This document shows positions 27,210 to 34,597 of a stretch of DNA of 64,000 nucleotides, one piece after another (the first letter of the stretch is position 1; every line of letters begins with the position of its first letter). The DNA comes from Desulfosporosinus sp. FKB (GTDB lineage: Bacteria; Bacillota; Desulfitobacteriia; Desulfitobacteriales; Desulfitobacteriaceae), in assembly GCF_002196705.1 (NCBI RefSeq), contig NZ_NADJ01000040.1:558001-622000 (forward strand), read 5' to 3'. The notes beneath the pieces are model-generated. The model saw only the letters and a list, made by a program, of their open reading frames with translations, ran no database searches and had not been told where the DNA came from. Made by a program: the position numbers and the translations under genes.

Positions 27210-28055
27210 ATGAAAAAGCATTATTTTCTTACATTCGCCTTATCCATATCACTTACTTCTCTCCCCCTTATCACTCCTCTAGCCCTGGCTGAAGATAGCG
27301 TTCCGGCGAGTACAAACACGGATATAACTGCAACAACAAGTGTAGATACCACAACTGATTCCTCATCAACTGAATGGTTAACACCACTTATCGATAAACT
27401 TCAAACCATATTAGGAACCGATTCTCCAGTTACTCCTGACTCGCAAACGGATCAAACTTCGGAAAATACATCTGAAACTAGTACTTTAACTGAAGTTGGG
27501 GATACCGGAGAAACGCAAGTACCTACGGATGAATACTCCAAGAAACTAAAGGAAGCTCAAGACTTTTTAGAAGGACTTTCCGCAGAGGACTCGGACACAA
27601 TGCAAAAACTAGAGCTTGCCGTTAATAATAATCACGCGCAAAATATTAAAGTATTAGGAAATCTATTAGATAAACTACCCACCCAGGCCTCTGAAAGACT
27701 GGCTTTTAATATTGTTCGGTCTATGGAAAAGAGCGTTAATAGAACAGAAAAGACTGATCAGCAAACCCAAGAAGTGACAACTACAACAAATGAAGTTACA
27801 ACTACAGCAAATAGTGTTGAAGACGATTCCTTAAGCGAAACAGAAACGAGCAGCTTAACCGAGGAAGAACAGACTGCCCTAGATTCGCTTGATCAAACCT
27901 TTGGAATAGATGAAGCTACCTCCGGAACCGCAGATACGACACCCCAATTAAATGCCGCAGCGAAGGTACACGCTGAGCAAAAACAAGGCGGACACAATGA
28001 AAGAGCCGGTGGTGGAGAAAAACATCAGCATTCCAATAGATCGAAAGGGCATTAA
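27210..28055 (+). CDS. Secreted DUF5667-like protein, copy A
   Basis: 281 residues. A signal peptide (MKKHYFLTFALSISLTSLPLITPLALA) is followed by a Thr/Ser-rich region, a helical core at about 110-175 (EYSKKLKEAQDFLEG..ELAVNNNHAQNIKVLGNLLDKLPTQASERLAFNIVRSMEKSV) resembling DUF5667, then an acidic Thr-rich linker and a His/Gly-rich tail (GGHNERAGGGEKHQHSNRSKGH). The core closely parallels that of the 30384-31487 protein (NNIAVLSSLLDKLPPQAAQRLALNIVETMEKDV), so the two are paralogues. GGGAGATGG precedes the ATG. The histidine-rich end could bind metal (inference). Ended by a strong terminator. Confidence 0.82.
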   Translation: MKKHYFLTFALSISLTSLPLITPLALAEDSVPASTNTDITATTSVDTTTDSSSTEWLTPLIDKLQTILGTDSPVTPDSQTDQTSENTSETSTLTEVGDTGETQVPTDEYSKKLKEAQDFLEGLSAEDSDTMQKLELAVNNNHAQNIKVLGNLLDKLPTQASERLAFNIVRSMEKSVNRTEKTDQQTQEVTTTTNEVTTTANSVEDDSLSETETSSLTEEEQTALDSLDQTFGIDEATSGTADTTPQLNAAAKVHAEQKQGGHNERAGGGEKHQHSNRSKGH

Positions 28056-28089
28056 AAAATCAACATTCCCAAAATCACCAGGAATACAT

Positions 28090-28137
28090 AATAGAGAGTC
28101 TTTCATCCAGAGGAATGATTGACTCTCTATTTTTTTG
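28090..28137 (+). terminator. Terminator after DUF5667 copy A
   Basis: AATAGAGAGTC pairs with GACTCTCTATT around a 20-base loop, followed by a run of seven T on the plus strand. Confidence 0.82.
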
Positions 28138-28207
28138 CTTGTTAATGAAATCGGATCCAGCATTAATACTTGTAAATCTATGATATTCACAAAATCCTCA
28201 CAAATTT

Positions 28208-28261
28208 TTCAGCAAACATTCAGCGAACGTTCAGCGTACATTTTGAAATCATGCCTATACT
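28208..28261 (+). promoter_or_regulatory. Three 11-bp-phased TTCAGC repeats before a -10 box
   Basis: TTCAGC occurs at 28208, 28219 and 28230, exactly 11 bp apart, as TTCAGCAAACA-TTCAGCGAACG-TTCAGCGTACA. A TATACT (-10) follows at 28256-28261, about 40 bases before the start of the secreted repeat protein. The third repeat overlaps the expected -35 position. This is the layout of direct-repeat boxes bound by OmpR/PhoB-type response regulators at activated promoters (family knowledge); the cognate regulator is not in the window. Confidence 0.65.
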
Positions 28262-28301
28262 TAGATAAACTATAAAAATTGATTTCAAGGAGTGTTTGAC
28301 T

Positions 28302-29258
28302 ATGAAATTCACCAAAACAACCAAAATTGCTCTTGCCTCAGCAGTCATTACTTTGTTATCCTCCACTGCAGTTTTTGCAGGAACTTTGAGTCAATCATCG
28401 ACGCAAACGCAAATACCGCAAATGTCTCACTCAAGAGGTCTTGATGGAGGATTGAAAAGTCGATTAGACAACTTAGTGGCTTCGGGAACCTTAACCTCTG
28501 ACCAAGAAACGGCAATTAACGATGCTCTAAAAGCATCCATGCCTCAACGTGTCAATCCATTAGATAGCCTGGTAAGCGCAGGAACCATTACACAAGCCCA
28601 AGAAACGGCAATCGAAACTGCTATGCAAACAGCTCGCCAAAATGGTACCAAAACAGATATGAAAACCGTTCTTGACAGCCTAGTCACAGCAGGAACCATT
28701 ACCGCCGACCAGGAAACCGCAATTACAAACGCTATGCCACAACATAACGAACAAGGCGACAAGGGAAAAGATCATAAAAATCCATTCGATAGTCTAGTCA
28801 CTGCTGGTACTATTACACAAGCTCAAGAAACTGCAATCGAAACTGCTATGCAAACAGCCCGACAAAGTGGCACAAAAACAGATCTGAAAACCGTCCTTGA
28901 CAGCTTAGTCACAGCGGGAACTATTACCACTGACCAAGAAACCGCAATTACGAACGCTATGCCACAACGTTCTAACCCATTAGACAGCCTAGTTACCGCA
29001 GGAACCATTACATCAGCCCAAGAAACGGCAATCGAAACTGCTATGCAAACAGCCCACCAAAATGGTACCAAAACAGATATGAAAACCGTTCTTGACAGCT
29101 TAGTCACAGCGGGAACCATTACCGCGGATCAAGAGACAGCGATTGCAGATGCTATGCCTCAACATAAAGAGAACTCTGATTTAAAAACAGCTTTAGATAA
29201 CCTAGTTACAGCCGGGACGATTACTCAAGCTCAAGAAGATGCTATCTTAACAAAATAG
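28302..29258 (+). CDS. Secreted protein with eight LDSLVTAGTIT-type repeats
   Basis: 318 residues from ATG 28302 (AAGGAG 9 bases upstream). A signal peptide (KIALASAVITLLSSTAVFAG) is followed by eight copies of a ~20-residue motif, LDSLV(T/S)AGTIT(Q/A/S)(A/D)QETAI(E/T)xAM, the first and last more diverged. Copies alternate between a QAQETAIETAMQTA form with a NGTKTDMKTV linker and a DQETAITNAMPQ form, so the real duplication unit is about 65-70 residues. Each motif should form a short helix-turn-helix-like pair. DNA identity between units is high, indicating recent duplication. Function unknown; the promoter carries a response-regulator-like box. Confidence 0.88.
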   Translation: MKFTKTTKIALASAVITLLSSTAVFAGTLSQSSTQTQIPQMSHSRGLDGGLKSRLDNLVASGTLTSDQETAINDALKASMPQRVNPLDSLVSAGTITQAQETAIETAMQTARQNGTKTDMKTVLDSLVTAGTITADQETAITNAMPQHNEQGDKGKDHKNPFDSLVTAGTITQAQETAIETAMQTARQSGTKTDLKTVLDSLVTAGTITTDQETAITNAMPQRSNPLDSLVTAGTITSAQETAIETAMQTAHQNGTKTDMKTVLDSLVTAGTITADQETAIADAMPQHKENSDLKTALDNLVTAGTITQAQEDAILTK

Positions 29259-29274
29259 ACAGTAAACAGCAAAA

Positions 29275-29320
29275 ATCCTCCTTTTAGCCGTCTAAACTCA
29301 AACGGTTAAGAGGGGGATTC
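29275..29320 (+). terminator. Terminator after repeat protein
   Basis: AATCCTCC..GCCGT pairs imperfectly with AACGGT..GGGGGATT, followed by CTACTTTTTCT. Confidence 0.65.
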
Positions 29321-29421
29321 TACTTTTTCTAATCAACGAAATCTCAATCAGTACTCCACTGGATTCTCAAAAACAGCTTCACTGGATTACTAAAATCAAC
29401 TCTCTGTGTAAGGCATAGAAA

Positions 29422-29453
29422 AAGCCCCAGGCCGAGCTGGGGCTTAGTTTTCT
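29422..29453 (+). terminator. Terminator-like hairpin, plus strand
   Basis: AAGCCCCAG-GCCGAG-CTGGGGCTT followed by AGTTTTCTT. No gene on the plus strand directly precedes it besides the repeat protein already terminated, so it may end a small RNA from 29330-29420 (inference). Confidence 0.65.
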
Positions 29454-29513
29454 TGCGTATAATTTAAAAAGGGCCATCAACATGGTGGGAACAGAGAAAT
29501 TAGTAGCTGCGAT

Positions 29514-29539
29514 GAAGGCTTAAAGGCCTTCTTTTTTTA
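29514..29539 (+). terminator. Second terminator-like hairpin, plus strand
   Basis: GAAGGC and GCCTTC with a short loop, followed by seven T. Again no clear gene precedes it; a 13-codon frame from 29482 (MVGTEKLVAAMKA) overlaps it and may or may not be translated. Confidence 0.6.
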
Positions 29540-29587
29540 TGTGTTTGGTTAAAAATGGGGTTCAAGAGCCTCTATAAAAACAGTTAA

Positions 29588-29611
29588 ACCCGCATGAATA
29601 GCGGGCTTTTA
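29588..29611 (-). terminator. Terminator of tRNA-Leu
   Basis: Read on the minus strand, AGCCCGC..GCGGGTTT followed by AACTGTTTTT lies directly downstream of the tRNA. Confidence 0.65.
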
Positions 29612-29620
29612 GACAAATTA

Positions 29621-29703
29621 TGGTGCGGGAGACAGGACTTGAACCTGCACGGTTGCCCGCTGGAACCTAAATCCAGTGCGTCTGCCAGTTCCGCCACTCC
29701 CGC
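29621..29703 (-). tRNA. tRNA-Leu (anticodon UAG)
   Basis: On the minus strand the acceptor arms GCGGGAG/CTCCCGC pair fully, the T-loop GGTTCAAGTCC is present, the anticodon stem-loop CTGGA-TTTAGGT-TCCAG gives UAG, a long variable arm typical of tRNA-Leu follows, and CCA is encoded (29621-29623). Confidence 0.97.
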
Positions 29704-29844
29704 ATGTTGAAATCACGTAGCAGAAAATATAATATCATATATCTTACAAAAAGACAAGGGATAGAATATCAATGAAAATTATTTACCTTAACCTTATTTT
29801 ATCATTTACCATAACTTGCCTAGCTGAGCTTATCTATTACACTA

Positions 29845-30141
29845 TTACCCCATGCTCCGTAATAGCCAAAAATATTCGGATAGTAAAATGATCAGATCAA
29901 TTCCTATCAAAAACAGCAAATTCTTCAGCCAATTCTCCGGATAGTTCCAAAAATACAAAATAAGATTGATTACGACAAGGACGGCTGAACTAATACCCCA
30001 ACGCCAATACAAGCTTGAGTCTTTGGAAAAAAGATGAATAAACCAAATGATGGGCAAAAAAAGAAAGACACCCAAAAAGGTAATCATATTGTATCCAATT
30101 TGACGACGCAGATCATCAGGGGTAGGTTTAGCTTTGCCCAA
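29845..30141 (-). CDS. Small membrane protein, unknown function
   Basis: 98 residues from TTG 30141, preceded by AAGGAGAGAA. It has about three hydrophobic segments (MITFLGVFLFLPIIWFIHLF, WGISSAVLVVINLILYFW and LLFLIGIDLIILLSEYFW) with a charged N-terminus GKAKPTPDDLRRQIGYN. The pattern suggests a small integral membrane protein; no family recognised. The ribosome-binding sequence and coherent hydrophobicity support a real gene. An isolated gene on the minus strand. Confidence 0.68.
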   Translation of the reverse strand: MGKAKPTPDDLRRQIGYNMITFLGVFLFLPIIWFIHLFSKDSSLYWRWGISSAVLVVINLILYFWNYPENWLKNLLFLIGIDLIILLSEYFWLLRSMG

Positions 30142-30243
30142 AATCTTCTCTCCTTATCTTATCCGAATATGATCTGATTATTACTTGAGTATCAGTATAC
30201 CATGATTTATCAAATCCGAGTAAATCGAAGAAGTGAAGCAAGA

Positions 30244-30288
30244 TATGGGAACCACTCCCACTTGTAGAAGCGAGAATCTTACGATTGG
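30244..30288 (+). repeat. IS200/IS605-like element end fragment
   Basis: TATGGGAACCACTCCCACTTGT..GAAGCGAGAATCTTACGATTGG, nearly the same as 3741-3785. GAAGCAAG-like bases precede both. No transposase frame nearby. Confidence 0.5.
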
Positions 30289-30298
30289 CACACATAGA

Positions 30299-30337
30299 AA
30301 CTCCCGCACACCACTGCCGGTGCGGGAGTTCTTTTTT
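30299..30337. terminator. Strong hairpin with T-run
   Basis: AACTCCCGCAC pairs with GTGCGGGAGTT, followed on the plus strand by CTTTTTT; on the minus strand by TCTATG. It lies downstream of the minus-strand DUF5667 gene, so it may be a bidirectional terminator. Confidence 0.7.
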
Positions 30338-30383
30338 CAGCTATTGTTCCCTTGCCTTCTCAGAGGATTCAGCTACCCCATCT

Positions 30384-31487
30384 CTAATCTCTTTGATGGT
30401 TTTCTCTGCCGCCTCTCTTACTCTTGGCCATACTTCCATGCTCGGAATTTGTTGATCCTTTTACAGAAGGATGAACAGAATTGGAACTAGCCTTAAGGCC
30501 AGACATCGTGGTTCCTTGAGTCATCGGAGTTTGCTGAGCAGACGTAACTTGCTGAGCCCCGGAATTATCCTCGTCCTGGTCCTGATCATCCAGGTTAAGC
30601 TTTACATTTTGCTTCAGGGACTTCTTAAAGTTTTCTAAAGCGACTTTAGCATCCTTTTCTAATTGCTTATTATTATTTGTTGTCGGTTGAGTATTTGTTG
30701 GACTCGAGTTTGCTGTCACTGAGCCGGAATCAGCCACAGATCCTGAGGTTGATGCAGAAGTACCGGAAGCGACCGTCGTACTTGAAGTCGTACTCGCGGT
30801 GGAATCCGTTCCTTCAGCCTGCAACTTGGTTACATCCTTTTCCATAGTTTCAACAATATTCAAGGCTAATCTTTGGGCGGCTTGAGGGGGAAGCTTATCC
30901 AATAAACTGCTCAACACCGCAATATTATTTGAATTCACATTTGCGAGGGCTATGGAGAGAGCTTTAGCCGTTTCGCTGTTTGGATCTTTTGCTTGGTTAA
31001 TAAAATTTTGAGCCTGGCTGATCTTGTCTGAGTATTGAGATAGACTGGCTTCAGCAGCTTCAGGATCTCCTTGCTGCATAAGGTTTTTAGCTTCGGCTAA
31101 ATTTGCTAAAGCATGGTGCTCATTAATAGAAGCCTTATTAACAGGGTCAGACGTCAACATCAGCTGAATTTTACCTAATAAATCTGTGAACCAATTTTCG
31201 GCTGTCACGGTATTGCCATTGCCATCAACAACAGTCGCCGGAGATACCGTAACAGGCACTGTCGGGTCTAGAGGAGGCGCAGCTGTAGTTGTACCTGTAG
31301 TTGTAGCTGTGGTTGAAGCTGAAGTTGTTGGAGTTGTTGGAGTTGTTGTAGTTGCGGTTGTATCGGTTGCCGAAGAGGCAGAAGAAACGGTATCAGCGAG
31401 TGTTAGAGCGGAACCAATAGGCAGGGTAAGTAAGGTAAAGGTTGCGGCGATAGCTATTCTTCTTTTCATGTGTTGCATTTTGTTCAT
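30384..31487 (-). CDS. Secreted DUF5667-like protein, copy B
   Basis: 367 residues. A signal peptide (RRIAIAATFTLLTLPIGSALTLADT) leads into a Thr-rich low-complexity stretch (TDTTATTTTPTTPTTSASTT), then a helical core at about 115-215 including HHALANLAEAKNLMQQGDPEAAEASLSQYSDKISQAQNFINQAKD and NNIAVLSSLLDKLPPQAAQRLALNIVETMEKDV, a Ser/Thr/Gly linker, a charged helix and a basic tail (SKRGGRENHQRD). The core is paralogous to that of the protein at 27210-28055 but the linkers differ. Such DUF5667 proteins are exported, and their role is unknown. AGGGGACT lies upstream of the start. Confidence 0.82.
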   Translation of the reverse strand: MNKMQHMKRRIAIAATFTLLTLPIGSALTLADTVSSASSATDTTATTTTPTTPTTSASTTATTTGTTTAAPPLDPTVPVTVSPATVVDGNGNTVTAENWFTDLLGKIQLMLTSDPVNKASINEHHALANLAEAKNLMQQGDPEAAEASLSQYSDKISQAQNFINQAKDPNSETAKALSIALANVNSNNIAVLSSLLDKLPPQAAQRLALNIVETMEKDVTKLQAEGTDSTASTTSSTTVASGTSASTSGSVADSGSVTANSSPTNTQPTTNNNKQLEKDAKVALENFKKSLKQNVKLNLDDQDQDEDNSGAQQVTSAQQTPMTQGTTMSGLKASSNSVHPSVKGSTNSEHGSMAKSKRGGRENHQRD

Positions 31488-31641
31488 TAATTATCATAGT
31501 CCCCTTTTTTTGAGCTTTAGTACGTACTATTATTTCTTACGAATATAAAGGACGTTTTAAGGGGGCATGAAAATTATTTTTATTTTAAGGGCAATCCTCA
31601 GTGAGCTTTTATCAGGGGAACATCAGCTACAGCAAAACCCT

Positions 31642-32286
31642 TTAGAATACCGTTTTTCTTTTGTTGAGAAAATAACTGGTTCCCCAGAATAGTGCCAGGG
31701 CAGCAAATCCCAAAACCAGCCACAGCCAGGTCGCCCGCGCAATACCCAAAAAAACAAGAGCTGTGCCTATATAATAAGGAATCATGGACACTGCAGCGGT
31801 CCAGAGATATGTCCATAGCTGCATCGAGGGCATGGCACCTGCTATGTAATTAACGGCAAAAGCAGGGATAGGCAGCAGCCGGGCCACTAATAAACCCATT
31901 GACCCTTTGCCTTTGACCCAATTATCGACGGTATTGAACCGTTCCGGCGAAATAAGTTTTTTCATCAGGGTTTGCCCGTAATAACGCACAAGAATGAAAA
32001 TAACCAAGGAACTAAATGTAGAACCGACCCAGGCAAAGAATACCCCTTCATACACTCCAAAGACTTTCAGAAACATAATAACCAGCCCTTCTGAGGGTAT
32101 GGGCGTCATGCAGATCGCTGTCATCAGTAAAATAGCAAAAGCAACTCCCCAAATGCCCCAGGCTTGAATAACGTCAGAAATCCGGTTCTGACGATCATAG
32201 TAGAAAAAGGCCACTAACAAGATAATAAAAGCCACAGTAATAAGAGCGGTCAGGCCATACTTTCCCAGCTTGTTTTGATCTCCCAT
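31642..32286 (-). CDS. TVP38/TMEM64 (SNARE-associated, DedA-like) membrane protein
   Basis: About 214 residues from ATG 32286 (AGAGG six bases upstream); the in-frame extension to 32343 is basic and unlike the family start. Several membrane helices enclose the TVP38 signature: MTPIPSEGLVIMFLKVFGVYEGVFFAWVGSTFSSLVIFILVRYYG and later LLVARLLPIPAFAVNYIAGAMPSMQLWTYLWTAAVSMIPYYIGTALVFLG. DedA/TVP38 proteins contribute to lipid and envelope homeostasis, some as lipid-carrier flippases (family knowledge). The specific role is unknown. It lies between DUF5667 copy B and the YhgE genes. Confidence 0.92.
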   Translation of the reverse strand: MGDQNKLGKYGLTALITVAFIILLVAFFYYDRQNRISDVIQAWGIWGVAFAILLMTAICMTPIPSEGLVIMFLKVFGVYEGVFFAWVGSTFSSLVIFILVRYYGQTLMKKLISPERFNTVDNWVKGKGSMGLLVARLLPIPAFAVNYIAGAMPSMQLWTYLWTAAVSMIPYYIGTALVFLGIARATWLWLVLGFAALALFWGTSYFLNKRKTVF

Positions 32287-32404
32287 CGTTAGCCTCTCAG
32301 TCCTCCTCTTTTTATCCCCTCGTGAGAAATTACTTGAAAACACTGATCGTTCCTTTGTCTTAAAACAATGAAGCCTAATTCTCGTTTAGTAATGTTCCCA
32401 AAAC

Positions 32405-34567
32405 TTATAACCCGGATTCCTTAAATTTACGCTCCATCAGTTCCGTCAGCCTGTGAAAAGGCTTCTTTAAAATCCCCAGGCAGAGAAATACCAGGCTAAA
32501 GATCAGCAGAGCAGCTGCATAGTTCATCACTTTGCCCCATAACGGACCTGCAATCGCTTCTCTAAATCCTCCGATTGCATAAGTAAAAGGCCAGAGAGGC
32601 TGCAGGATTCCGAAGATTCTTGGGTTTGTTTGAATAGGATAAATTCCCCCGGAGCCTGCAATCTGAAAAACCATGATGACCACGGCAATTGCCTTCCCAA
32701 CATTACCGAAGATTGATACCAAGGTAAAGATTATACTGGTAAAGCAAATCCCCGAAAGCAAAGCAAAGCCCAGCATCAGGGGCAAATTTGCCGGACTGAC
32801 TCCTAAGATGAATTTGTCACCTAAGGTTACGATGACCGCTTGCACAAGAGAAATGGTCATAAATAAGAGCATTTTGCCATAATGTCTTTGGATCAGCGTC
32901 AATGTTCTTTTGTCATTATCCCCATAAGCAGTATGTTCAACACTCAATAATGATGAGGACAACAGACCTCCCACCCAAATAGCCAAGACAGTGTAAAACG
33001 GAGTTAAGCCTACCCCGAAAGTCTTCATGTTGTAAATATCAACTTCTTTGACATCGATGGGCGAGGAGAGAAAGCCGGCAGCTTGAGCAGGGTTCATTTT
33101 CATCAAATTGATCATAGTATTAAGGTTATTTTCGTTTAAGTCCTTCAGCTTAGCCTGTAATTGATTTAATTCGTCCTGAAGATTCGCAAGTTGATTGTTT
33201 AAATCATTAGCCTCCTGTACAGATATCTCACTGCCCGCTATGCCATAATTGGCTAAAGCATTTAACTGAGGCACAATAACCTTTGTGGATTCCAGGATCG
33301 TATTAATATTATCTAAGCCGCTCGTTAAATTATCCGAGAGATTGTTAAAAACCTTTAGTCCCGCAGAATAAAAATTATTAGTTATTGGAACAAGATTATT
33401 TGCGATCTCCTGGTTTAGAGCAGCAGCTTGATCAATGGCTGAATTTAGAGACGCTTGGGAGACGCCGTTGCTAAGAAGTGTTTTAAGTGCGTTTACTTTG
33501 GTTTTCTCATCACTGACTAATCCCTTCAAATCCTTAAGCATGCTTATCAATTGGCTTATGGAGCTGTTGGGATAATTTTTATTGATGGATTCTAAGCTGT
33601 TAATATCGGCATCGATTAAATTAGCGGCCGAATTAAGTGGGCTTGACAGTTCATCGATAATAGTTGCCAGATTGCCAGCATCTGAAGTCGCGGCCATTTG
33701 CTTCAGGGTCGACAACAACTGCTGATTTTGCTGATTAATGGCTTCCAGCTGAATCAAATCGTTATTAATCTCTGTAGCTGTGTTGTTAATCGCTTGCTTT
33801 GTGGAGAGCACCAGAGATTTATTGGCTTCGGAGGCACTTTGTAAATTGTTAATTTGAGCCGTAATTTGAGGCAGATTTGTTTTAACAGTTTTTAAATAAC
33901 CCTGTAACGCTTCAGAGTTAGTATTTGCCTTAGCGATAAATCCTCGAATCGCTTCCAGATCACTGCCGGCCTGAGTCAATGTATCTTTTATCTGCAGAAT
34001 TTTGGCCTTGTTGGTCTGAATATTTCCTGCCACGGGATTTAAGGTTTCTAAGACTTCCTTCGTAACTGTCGCCAGAAAATTACTCTTAATATTATCGGCT
34101 AATTCCTGTGTTGCCGCATTAGAAATTTTGGAGGCGATAGCATTCAGTTTTTCATTAACCCTATAGATAATATCGGGTTTGGGGGCAGTTACACTTGTCA
34201 GGCTTACTAACTTTTGCGAAAAATCACTGGGAATCTCTATGAGAGCGTAGTAGTATCCCTCATTGAGCCCATAGTTTGCCTGCCAGGAATCAAGGATAAT
34301 CCAGTGGATCGATTGATTCTTTTTTAGTTCCGTAATAATCTGATTTCCCACGTTAATTTCCCGGCCATTAAAGGATGCGCCTTCATCATTGTTCGTTACC
34401 GCTATAGGAAGATTGCCCGTGTTGGCATAAGGGTTCCAACTGGCCCGGATATTTATCCAGGCGTATAACGAAGGCAAAATGCATAAGCCTATAATGATTA
34501 AAATTGCTGCTTTGCTCGTAATAATGCTCTTTAAATCTTGCCTAAAGACTCCGAATACCTTTTTCAT
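32405..34567 (-). CDS. YhgE/Pip family ABC-2-like membrane protein, copy 1
   Basis: 720 residues. The N-terminal helix and conserved YAWINIRASWNPYANTGNLPIAVTNNDEG mark the YhgE/Pip N-terminal domain. A long extracytoplasmic coiled-coil region (about 180-500; many NINNL/QLEAINQQ-like heptads) follows, then five to six membrane helices in an ABC-2-like domain (FGVGLTPFYTVLAIWVGGLLSSSLL..GGIYPIQTNPRIFGILQPLWPFTYAIGGFREAIAGP). YhgE/Pip proteins are membrane proteins used as phage receptors and are related to EsaA of type VII secretion (family knowledge). No WXG100 protein is seen nearby. It directly follows a paralogue on the same strand (30-base gap), so the pair is an operon. Confidence 0.93.
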   Translation of the reverse strand: MKKVFGVFRQDLKSIITSKAAILIIIGLCILPSLYAWINIRASWNPYANTGNLPIAVTNNDEGASFNGREINVGNQIITELKKNQSIHWIILDSWQANYGLNEGYYYALIEIPSDFSQKLVSLTSVTAPKPDIIYRVNEKLNAIASKISNAATQELADNIKSNFLATVTKEVLETLNPVAGNIQTNKAKILQIKDTLTQAGSDLEAIRGFIAKANTNSEALQGYLKTVKTNLPQITAQINNLQSASEANKSLVLSTKQAINNTATEINNDLIQLEAINQQNQQLLSTLKQMAATSDAGNLATIIDELSSPLNSAANLIDADINSLESINKNYPNSSISQLISMLKDLKGLVSDEKTKVNALKTLLSNGVSQASLNSAIDQAAALNQEIANNLVPITNNFYSAGLKVFNNLSDNLTSGLDNINTILESTKVIVPQLNALANYGIAGSEISVQEANDLNNQLANLQDELNQLQAKLKDLNENNLNTMINLMKMNPAQAAGFLSSPIDVKEVDIYNMKTFGVGLTPFYTVLAIWVGGLLSSSLLSVEHTAYGDNDKRTLTLIQRHYGKMLLFMTISLVQAVIVTLGDKFILGVSPANLPLMLGFALLSGICFTSIIFTLVSIFGNVGKAIAVVIMVFQIAGSGGIYPIQTNPRIFGILQPLWPFTYAIGGFREAIAGPLWGKVMNYAAALLIFSLVFLCLGILKKPFHRLTELMERKFKESGL

Positions 34568-34597
34568 GCCCGCTCCTAACTATTACGAAATTCAAAC

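Noticed and set aside
28302-29258. Regular direct repeats as a possible CRISPR array
   Set aside because: The repeats are in phase with a reading frame with signal peptide and encode protein repeats; no cas genes are present.
31186-31548. 120-codon Val-rich frame on the plus strand
   Set aside because: Antisense of the Thr-rich low-complexity part of DUF5667 copy B; no start signals.
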